A DNA stretch of 64,000 nt from Eubacterium_U album (GTDB taxonomy: Bacteria > Bacillota > Clostridia > Lachnospirales > Lachnospiraceae): NCBI RefSeq assembly GCF_025336545.1, contig NZ_JAODBU010000002.1, positions 62,001-126,000 of the forward strand. The letters run 5' to 3'. A model generated the notes under the pieces. It worked only from the letters and a program-made list of their open reading frames with translations, was not told the DNA's origin and searched no databases. Position numbers and translations under genes: made by a program. Below, one piece after another: positions 24,823 to 33,677 of this stretch (position 1 is its first letter; the number at the start of each line of letters is the position of its first letter).

Positions 24823-26307
24823 TTATACAAGCAATTCTCTTATCATCTTTGCGTTAAATTCAACTGAATCCACGTCATTTACTTCTATCTGATATAAAGC
24901 GTTTGCAGCTATATGTTCTGCTGCCTGCTCTAAATCTCTTATACCACTTGTATTCTTATAAATTTCAATAACTTCGTCTAATGCTTCATCCGTCATAATG
25001 CATTCATTTTCCTTAAGACTCATACGTTTCAATACTTTTGGAAGTGCAAATTTAGAAAAAATAATCTTCTTTTCTTCTGATGTATAGTCAGGAATATCTA
25101 TAACTGCAAATCTTGACATTAATGGTGCGCTAATCTGATCCTTTTCATTTGCTGTAGCAATAGGATAAACACCTACTGTAGGAATCATGCATTCCATGTA
25201 ATTGTCTGTGAAGCCTAAATTGTCAAGAAGCGTAAGCAATACATCTGCCGGATTTCCATTTCCTTTTCCTGATGATGCCTTATCTAACTCATTAATAATA
25301 AATACAAGATTTGACTCACCTGCCATTGAAAATGCATCCATAATAATTCCCGGTTTCGCATTTGAATATATACGTGAACTTCCTGTTAACTGTTCCGGAT
25401 CATTAATTGAGCTCATATCAAGTGTTGTCCATGGAAGTCTTAATATTCTTGCAACTGCATATGCAATCTGTGATTTTCCTGTTCCGGCAGGTCCTACTAA
25501 TAAAAGTCCATATGCAGGAAGCGTATGTGTACGATTAATCTGAATTATTGTTTCCATAATTCTCTGTTTTACACGTTCCATACCATATAACTCTTCATCT
25601 AATATTCTACGTGCTTCATCAGGATCAATTGCTTCAAAATAATTATTCTTCCATTGAATATTCATCATTATTGAAAGTGCTCTTTGTGCATGATGTCTTT
25701 CTTCCTGAGATACCTCGCTTGAGCGTGCAACTGCAAGATTTCTTCTTGCCCATAATCTGATATTATCAGGTAATGTTCTTCCGGCGCAATTCATAAAATC
25801 AGTGATGCTCTGAATGCTTGTAAGCTTCATGCTGTCTCCTTCTTCCTCTCTATCGTCATCAATGACTTCTTCTGAAGGTGCATTACTAGCTAATAATCTC
25901 TCAATCATAAACTGAAGGAATCCATCTTCTGCTGAAAGTTTCGTTCCGCTGCCTGATAAAGTTTCTCTAATCTTATATACTGCATATCCTTCTTCATTAT
26001 TTTCTCCTGAAAGACGAACATTAATATGATTTTCTCCTAACCATTTAAGCAAGCTTACAAATCTTGAATCTATCTTTAGAATATCAGCACTTACAATACC
26101 ATCATCTTCGTTAAATTCAAATGAAGTTCTTTTACATGGATTTGTAAAAATTCCACTTGAATGATGGTTCCATTTCTTCTTACTATTATCAAGCACCATT
26201 ATAGGTTTATCACCTGTTGGAACTGAATTGTTCGATTGAAATGTTGTGTATGTACATATTGCTTCTTTCTTATCTACAGGTGCGCTGCTAAAATCAAATA
26301 CCGGCAT
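24823..26307 (-). CDS. Lon-like AAA+ ATPase lacking a protease domain
   Basis: A 494-aa protein. Residues 1-210 form an unfamiliar N-terminal region with an acidic linker (EEVIDDDREEEGD). A helical segment DEARRILDEELYGMERVKQRI, like the Lon pre-ATPase helix, follows at about 225. The AAA+ core then has Walker A (GPAGTGKSQ), Walker B (FIINELDKAS), a GNPADVLLTLLD stretch, sensor 1 (ATAN) and the arginine-finger region (LMSRFAVIDIPDYTSEEK). These match Lon closely, but the sequence stops after the AAA lid, so the Ser-Lys protease domain and the LON_N domain are both absent. Likely a remodelling ATPase. The ATG follows GAGGAG. Confidence 0.85.
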   Translation of the reverse strand: MPVFDFSSAPVDKKEAICTYTTFQSNNSVPTGDKPIMVLDNSKKKWNHHSSGIFTNPCKRTSFEFNEDDGIVSADILKIDSRFVSLLKWLGENHINVRLSGENNEEGYAVYKIRETLSGSGTKLSAEDGFLQFMIERLLASNAPSEEVIDDDREEEGDSMKLTSIQSITDFMNCAGRTLPDNIRLWARRNLAVARSSEVSQEERHHAQRALSIMMNIQWKNNYFEAIDPDEARRILDEELYGMERVKQRIMETIIQINRTHTLPAYGLLLVGPAGTGKSQIAYAVARILRLPWTTLDMSSINDPEQLTGSSRIYSNAKPGIIMDAFSMAGESNLVFIINELDKASSGKGNGNPADVLLTLLDNLGFTDNYMECMIPTVGVYPIATANEKDQISAPLMSRFAVIDIPDYTSEEKKIIFSKFALPKVLKRMSLKENECIMTDEALDEVIEIYKNTSGIRDLEQAAEHIAANALYQIEVNDVDSVEFNAKMIRELLV

Positions 26308-26498
26308 TTGTTATCTCCTCTAACTTAATTTATTATGTAAAATAAAGTAACTTAATTGTAAAAATCTGTCACTTTTTCATTATTCCACCACGTATTTTAC
26401 TATTTATTTTGCAAATGAACAACCATTGATATTATTTTTTGTGCTAATTTCTAAACATTTTATTTTTTTTACTTAATTCTAATTTTACACAACACTGC

Positions 26499-26762
26499 TA
26501 CTTTTTAAATTTACAAGGCAGAATTAGTGCAGAAGGATTACTTATGTTTGGAATTGGTGGGCTTGCAATCGTATATTTTATTGCCCCTATTTTAGACAAC
26601 ATGCTTGCCAAAATACGACTACGTTATATTTCTATCATATTTGGAATTTTATTTGTCATTTGTTTAAGTGATGTCATTTATTCAAATTTTCATCCAAATA
26701 TTGGTCACGGCATTACTGATTACACAAGTTATAATTCCATTACAAACACGACGTTTTTTTGA
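26499..26762 (+). pseudogene. Remnant of a putative ABC-transporter type IV (CmpB-like) membrane protein
   Basis: The open frame, which enters without a start codon or ribosome binding site, reads LQGRISAEGLLMFGIGGLAI followed by a membrane segment and a second one (ISIIFGILFVICLSDVIYS). The G-R-I-S...LLFG...VYF pattern is what I remember from the C-terminal end of the CmpB/putative ABC-transporter type IV family. Only about 88 codons remain, so this is probably the 3' end of a deleted gene. The first ATG in frame (26544) would give a 72-aa peptide. The upstream 26308-26498 shows nothing else. Confidence 0.45.
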
Positions 26763-26915
26763 TGCGTGTTTGTATTCTCATTCTATATTATAAGTGTTAT
26801 AATATGTCTATATTTATATTTGGAAACAATATTTATAAAATTCATATTTTACCAATGTTTCCTACTAACAGCCACCGTAAAAAAACGGAGCAATACAATA
26901 CAGGAGGAATTTATA

Positions 26916-28079
26916 ATGAACAACACTTATATTTCAGATTCAATAAAATATATCGGAGTTGATGATATTGATATTGATTTATTTGAAAGTCAATACATTG
27001 TACCTAACGGTGTTTCTTACAATTCTTATTTAATTCTTGATGAAAAAACTGCTGTTATGGACACTGTCGATGCGAGAAAAACTGATGAATGGTTTTCTAA
27101 TCTTAACTCTCAATTAGCTGGAAGAAACGTCGATTATCTTATTATTTCACATTTAGAACCCGACCATTCTTCTAATATAAAAAATCTTATAGACAAATAT
27201 CCTAATGTCAAATTAGTTCTTAGTGCTAAAGCTTTTGCTATGTTGCCTCAGTTTTTTGACATTGAAAATCTCTCTGACCGTTGTTTAGTTGTTAAAGACG
27301 GAGATGAACTTGATTTAGGTTCTCATAAATTAAAATTTATTATGGCTCCAATGGTTCACTGGCCTGAAGTTATGGTTGAATACGAAGTAAGCGAGAAGAT
27401 TCTTTTCTCTGCTGATGGATTCGGCAAATTTGGTGCTTTATCTGCTGATGAAGACTGGGCCTGTGAAGCAAGAAGATACTATTTTAATATTGTCGGCAAA
27501 TACGGTGCACCCGTTCAGACATTACTAAAAAAAGCTTCTACTCTTGACATTAAAACCATTTGTCCTTTACACGGTCCAATACTTAATGAAAATTTAGATT
27601 ATTATATTGGAAAATATCTTACATGGAGCAGTTATGAACCTGAAGATGAAGGTGTTCTTATCGCCTGTGCATCAATTCATGGTAACACAAAAATGGTTGC
27701 TGAAAAACTCGCAGATATTTTAAAAGAAAAGGGGTGCAAAAAAGTTGCATTTACTGACTTAGCAAGAGATGATATGGCTGAAGCAATTGAAGATGCTTTT
27801 AGATATGATAAGTTAGTTTTAGCTGCTGCTACATATGATGGTGGTGTATTTCCACCTATGGAAGATTTTCTTAACAGACTTGCTCACAAGAATTATCAAA
27901 AGCGTAAAATTGGAATCATTGAAAACGGTTCATGGGCTCCAATGGCTGGAAAGTCTATGAAATCTATTCTAGACGGAATGAAAGATTTAACCTATTGTGA
28001 AAATATGGTAACAATCAAATCAACTTTAAAAGATACAGACATCGTTTCTCTCGAAGCTTTGGCTAACGAACTCATATAA
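26916..28079 (+). CDS. FprA-type A flavodiiron protein (O2/NO reductase)
   Basis: A 387-aa flavodiiron protein: an N-terminal metallo-beta-lactamase domain with the diiron ligands in SHLEPDHSSN (His79, Glu81, Asp83, His84), MVHWPEV, LFSADGFGKFG and CPLHGP, then a C-terminal flavodoxin domain (about 250-387) starting VLIACASIHGNTKMVAEKLA. Such enzymes reduce O2 or NO to water or N2O in the cytoplasm of strict anaerobes, receiving electrons from rubredoxin or NADH oxidoreductases. The ATG at 26916 follows AGGAGG; the frame extends 50 codons further upstream but without a ribosome binding site. It is monocistronic. Confidence 0.95.
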   Translation: MNNTYISDSIKYIGVDDIDIDLFESQYIVPNGVSYNSYLILDEKTAVMDTVDARKTDEWFSNLNSQLAGRNVDYLIISHLEPDHSSNIKNLIDKYPNVKLVLSAKAFAMLPQFFDIENLSDRCLVVKDGDELDLGSHKLKFIMAPMVHWPEVMVEYEVSEKILFSADGFGKFGALSADEDWACEARRYYFNIVGKYGAPVQTLLKKASTLDIKTICPLHGPILNENLDYYIGKYLTWSSYEPEDEGVLIACASIHGNTKMVAEKLADILKEKGCKKVAFTDLARDDMAEAIEDAFRYDKLVLAAATYDGGVFPPMEDFLNRLAHKNYQKRKIGIIENGSWAPMAGKSMKSILDGMKDLTYCENMVTIKSTLKDTDIVSLEALANELI

Positions 28080-28144
28080 AAATTTATATGGTCGTGTTAT
28101 TTATAATAATCTGTACTCTACACTATATAATATGCTTAAATACA

Positions 28145-28220
28145 AAAACTTCCTGTGAAATTTGATATATTTTTCTTCATTAAATATCCAAAAAAAATAT
28201 CAAATTTTACGGGAAGTTTT
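28145..28220. terminator. Bidirectional terminator after the flavodiiron gene
   Basis: AAAACTTCCTGTGAAATTTG and its extension pair with the complement ending CGGGAAGTTTT over about 24 bp with very few mismatches. A- and T-runs on both sides serve the two convergent genes. Confidence 0.82.
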
Positions 28221-28241
28221 CATGTTAAGTTTATTTTATTT

Positions 28242-28778
28242 TTATTGATATATATCCTTATAATCATCTGGCAAAAATCTATGATATATTATATGGAATC
28301 CTTCATCTTTAAAGCAATAATAATACGTATCTTCACTGTCCTCTTCAAAATATATAAGTGTATCAAACTCATTATCTTCCATCTTTTCTATATGGACTTT
28401 TGATGCTTTAGAAAGGAATAAATTTTCTATATCCTGCATCTTTGTTTCATGCTTTCCAACCAATTCAATTAATCTTTTAATGAACTCATCTTCCTTAGTA
28501 TTTTCATGTACATATTCTGCACCCTGTTCATTTATATAGAAACAAAATCTATCGTCCTTATTTGATACAATTACTTCTCCTAATGTTTCATTCGTATATT
28601 CTGACAGCTTTTTTAATCTTTCATCCATTTCATAAACATTATCTTGACTTGAAAAGATATTATTAAGTGAACTTAAAGGATAATACAATCTGATTTTTTC
28701 CTTTCGATATCCAAGTTTTGCCTGTTCTTCTTTTATTATATCTATAAGATTATTTTCTAATATTTTGTAACCGTTCAT
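28242..28778 (-). CDS. DUF3877 family protein
   Basis: A 178-aa acidic protein beginning MNGYKILENNLIDIIKEEQA and continuing KLGYRKEKIRLYYPLSSLN, which matches the DUF3877 family of Lachnospiraceae as I remember it. No catalytic motif, signal peptide or membrane segment is visible; the composition suggests a cytoplasmic alpha/beta protein. It has no operon partner and shares a terminator with the convergent flavodiiron gene. Function unknown. Confidence 0.75.
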   Translation of the reverse strand: MNGYKILENNLIDIIKEEQAKLGYRKEKIRLYYPLSSLNNIFSSQDNVYEMDERLKKLSEYTNETLGEVIVSNKDDRFCFYINEQGAEYVHENTKEDEFIKRLIELVGKHETKMQDIENLFLSKASKVHIEKMEDNEFDTLIYFEEDSEDTYYYCFKDEGFHIIYHRFLPDDYKDIYQ

Positions 28779-28935
28779 TTTTTCATTCCACTTTTTAATT
28801 AATTATCTATCATTCATATTTAAATACAATGATGCCAGGAGCAAAAGCCCCAAACTTTGATTCCAACAGATTGTTCCGTGCTATACTTAATTCATTTCAA
28901 ATTTTAACTTCTATTTTCTCATTTTTCAACATATA

Positions 28936-28964
28936 TTGACATAACTGTTAATATCTTTTATAGT
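28936..28964 (+). promoter_or_regulatory. Sigma-A promoter of the anchored DUF6583-like protein
   Basis: TTGACA and TATAGT with a 17-bp spacer, about 65 bp before the start codon. Confidence 0.75.
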
Positions 28965-29029
28965 TTAGAGGTAACAAATTATCTATGTGATGTATATTAT
29001 ATTAATACATTAAAAAAAATGGAGGGCTT

Positions 29030-30778
29030 ATGAACGAATTTGAAACATCTACACAACCAAAGAAAAAGAAATTTATACCTGTAATTATTATTGCAGTTAT
29101 ACTTGTCGCCATAATTGGTGGTTCTGTTTACGCTTCAAGAAGCGTTATTTCTAATATCTTTCAGGAAAAATTTGCTAAACCTGAAGATTATTATCACAGA
29201 GTTGAAAACAATAATATTAACAATGACATTGATAACAGTATTAAATCCTACTCTACTGCTTATAAATTAATAACTTCAAAAAAATACTCATCAACTGCAT
29301 CTATACATTTAGATTTTAGTGACGAATTAAAAGATCAATTAGTAAAAATAAATTCTAAATTAAATCAGATTAATTCAGCAGAATTGACTTACAAATCTTC
29401 ATTTGACAATTCAAAAGAAGTTGTTACCTTAGCTGCAAAAATCAATGATGCTAACCTTGTTTCAGGTAATGGTTTTATTGATTTTGACAATGCAAAAATA
29501 TATGGTCAGATTCCTGAAATTTCTGACTCTTATTTAGATTTTTCTTCATATCTTAACTCTGAGGAATATGATGTTAATATTGATTCATTAAAATCACTTG
29601 GTTCTTTTTCTGATTTATACCCTGAACCTGAAAAACTCGAATCTATATTAAAAAAATATTCAACTCTTTTTGTCAACTCAGTTAGTAATGTAGAAAAAAC
29701 TAAAACAACTATAACTGCAAATAGTATAACTCAGGATTGTGTAGGACTTACCGTTAAAATGAGTGGTCAGGAACTTTATGATTCTATTCATACTATATTA
29801 GAAACTGCTAAAGATGATAAAGATATACAATCTATCATTGATGATATGATTGATTACATTAAATCAATTGATTCTTCTTCAGACTTAAATGATGTCACTT
29901 CTAAATCATATTATGAAGATATTGATTCACTTATACAGGAACTTGAAGAATCAAAAGATGAATTTACAAAATATGAAGACTTATTAGATATGTTTGTTTA
30001 TGTTGATAACAAAGGAAATATTATTGGACGTACAATAACTATTACAGCTGATAAAACATACACCATAGAATATAAACGTGCTATAAAAGCAACTTCTTTA
30101 GGAATTGAGTCAACTATTAAAGAAGGCGATAAGGTAGTATTTTTAGTTAAAGGAAAAGGTTCATCTACATTAACTGAATTTAGTGGAGATTTTGTAATTA
30201 CTTTCCCAACTGAAGAGGTAACAATAAACGCAACAGTATCTAATGGTGATGTTTCTAAATTGTTAGATGGAACATTTAATGGTGATATAACTCTTACTAC
30301 TACTTACAAAGATTTAGAAGACTATAAATTGAATTTATCAGTAAAAACATCTCTTTTAAGCAGTTTGGTTAAAGTTGAAGCCCTAGATAAAGAAAACAGT
30401 TGTGGTATATTAACACTTAAACAGGAATCTACAAACAAAGCTGATATCGATTTTCCTGATACTAATTCAACATTTATCGATGTTTCTGACTCAAATGCGC
30501 TAGATAACTATATTTCTAATTTTAACATTGAATCATTTATTAATGATTTTGCTTCAAGAGCAAATCTTGATATTTCATACTCAGATATAGTATCAGACAC
30601 TTTAGGTTATTATTCATCTTTAAAGAATGACTATAATGCATCTGATTATAATTTCTCTGATTTTGATGCATCTGATTATAATACTTCTGACTTTGATATA
30701 TCGGACTACGACTCTTCAGATTTTGATTCGTCAGATTCCTATATTTCTGACTATACATCTGACCTTGATATTTATTAA
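29030..30778 (+). CDS. Membrane-anchored extracytoplasmic protein, DUF6583-like, with Asp/Ser C-terminal repeats
   Basis: A 582-aa protein with a Lys-rich cytoplasmic start (TQPKKKKF), a single membrane segment (residues about 15-33, IPVIIIAVILVAIIGGSVYA) and a long extracytoplasmic part rich in Ser, Thr, Asp and beta-strands, resembling DUF6583 proteins of Lachnospiraceae. The last 45 residues are a degenerate repeat of S-D-Y/F-D/N units (for example ASDYNFSDFDASDYN). There is no cysteine-rich or catalytic motif and no sortase signal. The GGAGGG site directly precedes the ATG. Function unknown; a surface or envelope role is inferred from topology. Confidence 0.7.
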   Translation: MNEFETSTQPKKKKFIPVIIIAVILVAIIGGSVYASRSVISNIFQEKFAKPEDYYHRVENNNINNDIDNSIKSYSTAYKLITSKKYSSTASIHLDFSDELKDQLVKINSKLNQINSAELTYKSSFDNSKEVVTLAAKINDANLVSGNGFIDFDNAKIYGQIPEISDSYLDFSSYLNSEEYDVNIDSLKSLGSFSDLYPEPEKLESILKKYSTLFVNSVSNVEKTKTTITANSITQDCVGLTVKMSGQELYDSIHTILETAKDDKDIQSIIDDMIDYIKSIDSSSDLNDVTSKSYYEDIDSLIQELEESKDEFTKYEDLLDMFVYVDNKGNIIGRTITITADKTYTIEYKRAIKATSLGIESTIKEGDKVVFLVKGKGSSTLTEFSGDFVITFPTEEVTINATVSNGDVSKLLDGTFNGDITLTTTYKDLEDYKLNLSVKTSLLSSLVKVEALDKENSCGILTLKQESTNKADIDFPDTNSTFIDVSDSNALDNYISNFNIESFINDFASRANLDISYSDIVSDTLGYYSSLKNDYNASDYNFSDFDASDYNTSDFDISDYDSSDFDSSDSYISDYTSDLDIY

Positions 30779-30960
30779 AAATAACTATTTTCATTTGTTA
30801 TTGTATCAGATGTGGCTATAATTAATTGTGATTTATAATTTATAAATATTGAAAAATTGCACATTTAATGTTAAAATTATTTAACTAGTGCCTAAATGTA
30901 CTAAGTAAGAAATTGTTTTTCAATTCGTAGTTATAAATTAATTTTTACAAGGAGAATCAA

Positions 30961-31821
30961 ATGCGCACAGCTATTATGACTGATACCAATAGTGGTATTA
31001 CAACTGAAGAAGGAAAATCTTTAGGAATTTTTGTCATTCCTATGCCGATAATTATTGATGATAAAGTTTATTATGAAGGTATAAATATAACTGAGAAGGA
31101 ATTCTATGAAGCTTTAACCGGTGGTAAAAATCTTTCCACATCTCAGCCTTCTCCCGGAGAAGTAATGGATATGTGGGACTCTATCCTTGAAAGTGGAGAT
31201 TATGATCAGGTTGTATATATTCCTATGTCAAGCGGATTAAGCAATTCATGTTCTGCCGCTATGGGACTTGCTCTTGAATATGAAGATAAAGTATTTGTAG
31301 CAGATAATCACAGAATTTCCGTTACAATGAGAGAATCTGTTTTATCAGCAAAAGAACTTGCTGACGAAGGCAAATCAGGTGCTGAAATTAAAAAGGCTTT
31401 AGAAGATGATGCTTATAACTCAAGTATATATATTTCAGTTAATACGTTGGAATTTTTAAAGAAAGGTGGCCGTATCACTCCTGCTGCTGCAATGATTGGA
31501 ACAATGCTTAATATTAAGCCTATCTTAACAATACAGGGTGAAAAGCTTGATTCATTTGCAAAGGCAAGAAGTATGAAAAAGTGTCAGGATAAGATGCTTG
31601 AAGCTTTAAAAAGCGAAATTGCCGGTCGTTTTTCACATAATGATATATCCAGGTTAAAAGTTGGTGCCGCAGGTGCCGGATTATCAGAAGAAGAAATTGA
31701 AAACTGGCTTGGAATGGTAAAAGAAGCTTTTCCAAATGCGAAAGTATTCTATGGGCCTTTATCTGCAAGTATTGCATGTCATACTGGTCCCGGAGCTGTT
31801 GGAATCGGAATCAGTTTTTAA
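30961..31821 (+). CDS. DegV family fatty-acid-binding protein
   Basis: A 286-aa DegV protein. It starts with MTDTNSGITTEEGKSLGIFV and has STSQPSPGEVMDMW (the fatty-acid-contacting Ser-rich loop), YIPMSSGLSNSCSAA and LEFLKKGGRITPAAAMIG, all family signatures. DegV/FakB-type proteins bind a fatty acid and present it to the FakA kinase for activation to acyl phosphate. No kinase gene is nearby. The ATG follows AAGGAG. A strong terminator follows the stop. Confidence 0.93.
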   Translation: MRTAIMTDTNSGITTEEGKSLGIFVIPMPIIIDDKVYYEGINITEKEFYEALTGGKNLSTSQPSPGEVMDMWDSILESGDYDQVVYIPMSSGLSNSCSAAMGLALEYEDKVFVADNHRISVTMRESVLSAKELADEGKSGAEIKKALEDDAYNSSIYISVNTLEFLKKGGRITPAAAMIGTMLNIKPILTIQGEKLDSFAKARSMKKCQDKMLEALKSEIAGRFSHNDISRLKVGAAGAGLSEEEIENWLGMVKEAFPNAKVFYGPLSASIACHTGPGAVGIGISF

Positions 31822-31854
31822 ATCAACGCTATTGTAATTAATTTAATTCAATAA

Positions 31855-31948
31855 TAAAAAAGATAGATTTGGAAATTTCATATCGCTTCGTTTCGTATTT
31901 AATTAAACGATTAATAAGCGATACGTTAATTCAAAAATCTATCTTTTT
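31855..31948. terminator. Terminator after degV
   Basis: AAAAAGATAGATTT and AAATCTATCTTTTT pair over 14 bp, and an inner ATCGCTT/AAGCGAT stem closes the loop. The final T-run serves the plus strand, the A-run the minus strand. Confidence 0.8.
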
Positions 31949-32081
31949 ATTATTTTATTTTTTTTATTATTTTAATAATGAGCAGCTTAAACTTTAACTA
32001 TTAAAATAAACTCATATTTTTATCTTTCGCTATTGAAATAAACTTTTTTAATATATCACAAATGAATTTAATTTTTTAATA

Positions 32082-32393
32082 TTATAATTTGCTTTCAATC
32101 CAGGCTTCTATTATTTCCTTTGGCTGGAATCCTGTTCTTGTAGCATCTATCTTACCATTGATGAACATTGTTACAGCCGGAATATTTTCAACATCGTATT
32201 TTTTAGGTGATTCCTGATTTATTGCAATATTAGCTCTATAAAAATCAACTTTTCCTGCATATTCATCAGCTGTTTCATTAATTATCTGTTCCATTATCTG
32301 GCATGATTCATTTCCTGTAACTGAAAAATTAACTATCGCTATTTTACTTGCTTCTACTTCGCTAAAATCATTGTTTTTAATTTTCTTTACCAT
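32082..32393 (-). CDS. Thioredoxin-fold protein with degenerate active site
   Basis: A 103-aa protein with thioredoxin length and layout: IAIVNFSV strand, helix QIMEQIINETA, VDFYRANIAINQ strand, the cis-proline in ENIPAVTMFINGK, and a final helix. The place of the WCGPC motif is taken by TGNESCQ, which keeps one cysteine, so dithiol-disulfide exchange is not possible in the normal way. It might act as a monothiol thiol-binding protein or chaperone. It follows the hflX gene by 21 nt on the same strand with its own AAGGAG, suggesting co-transcription. Confidence 0.85.
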   Translation of the reverse strand: MVKKIKNNDFSEVEASKIAIVNFSVTGNESCQIMEQIINETADEYAGKVDFYRANIAINQESPKKYDVENIPAVTMFINGKIDATRTGFQPKEIIEAWIESKL

Positions 32394-32414
32394 TTTATTG
32401 TCTCCTTTGTAAAT

Positions 32415-33656
32415 TTATAGTCTGTCCATCATTTCTGACGGAACATATGCCTCAACATAAATTCCATCATCTCTATATTCTTCTTTCAATAATTGTCCAT
32501 ATTTTCTTATAAGACCGGGCTTACCGGCATCAGCATATGAAAACACTTTTTCAATATGAACTCTCATCGATTTAAGAGCTTTGCTTATGGCATCGTTTAA
32601 CTCCTCAATACCAACTTTATTTTTTATTGCAGCTTTAACAATATAATCAGCCTTAAAATCTCTTAAAATCGGCTTATTTTCAAGTCTGTCCTGCTTGTTA
32701 AATACTGTAATTATAATTTTATCTTTTACGTCTAACTGTTCTAATGTTTCATACACAGCATGTATATGTTTATCCATCTGTGGATTTGAACTATCAATTA
32801 CATGTATAATAATATCTGAATATTTTGCTTCCTCTAATGTACTTCTAAATGCATCTATTAAATGATGTGGAAGTTTTCGGATAAATCCAACTGTATCTGT
32901 CAACAAAATCTCCTGTCCGTCAGGAAGTTTATAATTTCTTGTTGTAGGATCAAGCGTAGCAAATAACTTATCTTCCTCTAAAACTTTTGCATCCGTAAGA
33001 GTATTTAAGAGTGTAGATTTACCTGCATTTGTATAACCAACGATTGCTGCTACCGGTACAGGATTCTGAGATCTTTTAGCTCTTGTAACATTTCTGTGAG
33101 CTTCCATATCCTTAACTTCTGCTTTTAATTGGGAAATTCTGTCCCTTATCAATCTTCTGTCAACTTCAAGTTTCTTTTCTCCGGGACCTCTTGTTCCGAT
33201 TCCACCACCCTGTCTTGACAGATTTTTCATACCTATAAGTCTTGAGGATCTGTATCTAAGCTGAGCAAGTTCTACCTGTATTTTTCCTTCTGCAGTCTTT
33301 GCCCTGCCTGCAAAAATGTCTAATATAATCAATGTTCTGTCCATAACTTTTACGTTAAGTTCGTCTTCTAAATTTTTGTATTGGGCAGGGGTTAGTTCAT
33401 CATCACATACAATGGCTGTTGCCTGTGTCTCCCATATCAAATCTTTTAATTCTTCGACTTTTCCCTTACCTACATAAGTTCCCGGATGAACTGCCTCTCT
33501 ATTTTGAATTGTTCTTCCAACTACCTGTGCACCTGCAGTGTTTACAAGTTCTTCTAACTCATCTAATGATTCATCCGCATCATTGCTATCATCTAATGAT
33601 ACAGCCACAAGAATAACTTTTTCAATTTCTTCTTTATTTTCAATTAATTTTGCCAA
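32415..33656 (-). CDS. hflX: GTPase HflX
   Basis: A 413-aa HflX. The N-terminal ND domain contains VGKGKVEELK and LDIFAGRAKTAEGKIQVELA, and a coiled helix with the glycine-rich GGGIGTRGPGEKKLE loop follows. The G domain has G1 GYTNAGKSTLLN, G3 DTVGFI and G4 NKQD. HflX binds stalled ribosomes and splits them after stress. The frame extends to a GTG at 33665 and ATG at 33662, but the GTG lies inside the GAGGTG site. A TTG start at 33656 with a 6-nt spacer fits best. It is followed by the thioredoxin-like gene and preceded 21 nt away by a MATE gene. Confidence 0.94.
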   Translation of the reverse strand: MAKLIENKEEIEKVILVAVSLDDSNDADESLDELEELVNTAGAQVVGRTIQNREAVHPGTYVGKGKVEELKDLIWETQATAIVCDDELTPAQYKNLEDELNVKVMDRTLIILDIFAGRAKTAEGKIQVELAQLRYRSSRLIGMKNLSRQGGGIGTRGPGEKKLEVDRRLIRDRISQLKAEVKDMEAHRNVTRAKRSQNPVPVAAIVGYTNAGKSTLLNTLTDAKVLEEDKLFATLDPTTRNYKLPDGQEILLTDTVGFIRKLPHHLIDAFRSTLEEAKYSDIIIHVIDSSNPQMDKHIHAVYETLEQLDVKDKIIITVFNKQDRLENKPILRDFKADYIVKAAIKNKVGIEELNDAISKALKSMRVHIEKVFSYADAGKPGLIRKYGQLLKEEYRDDGIYVEAYVPSEMMDRL

Positions 33657-33677
33657 ATACATCACCTCGTTTTATTG

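Noticed and set aside
26766..26915. N-terminal extension of the flavodiiron protein by 50 residues
   Set aside because: The extension lacks a ribosome binding site, while the ATG at 26916 has AGGAGG and gives the normal family start.
29030..30778. Sortase-anchored adhesin
   Set aside because: No LPxTG-like signal or C-terminal membrane segment; the anchor is N-terminal.
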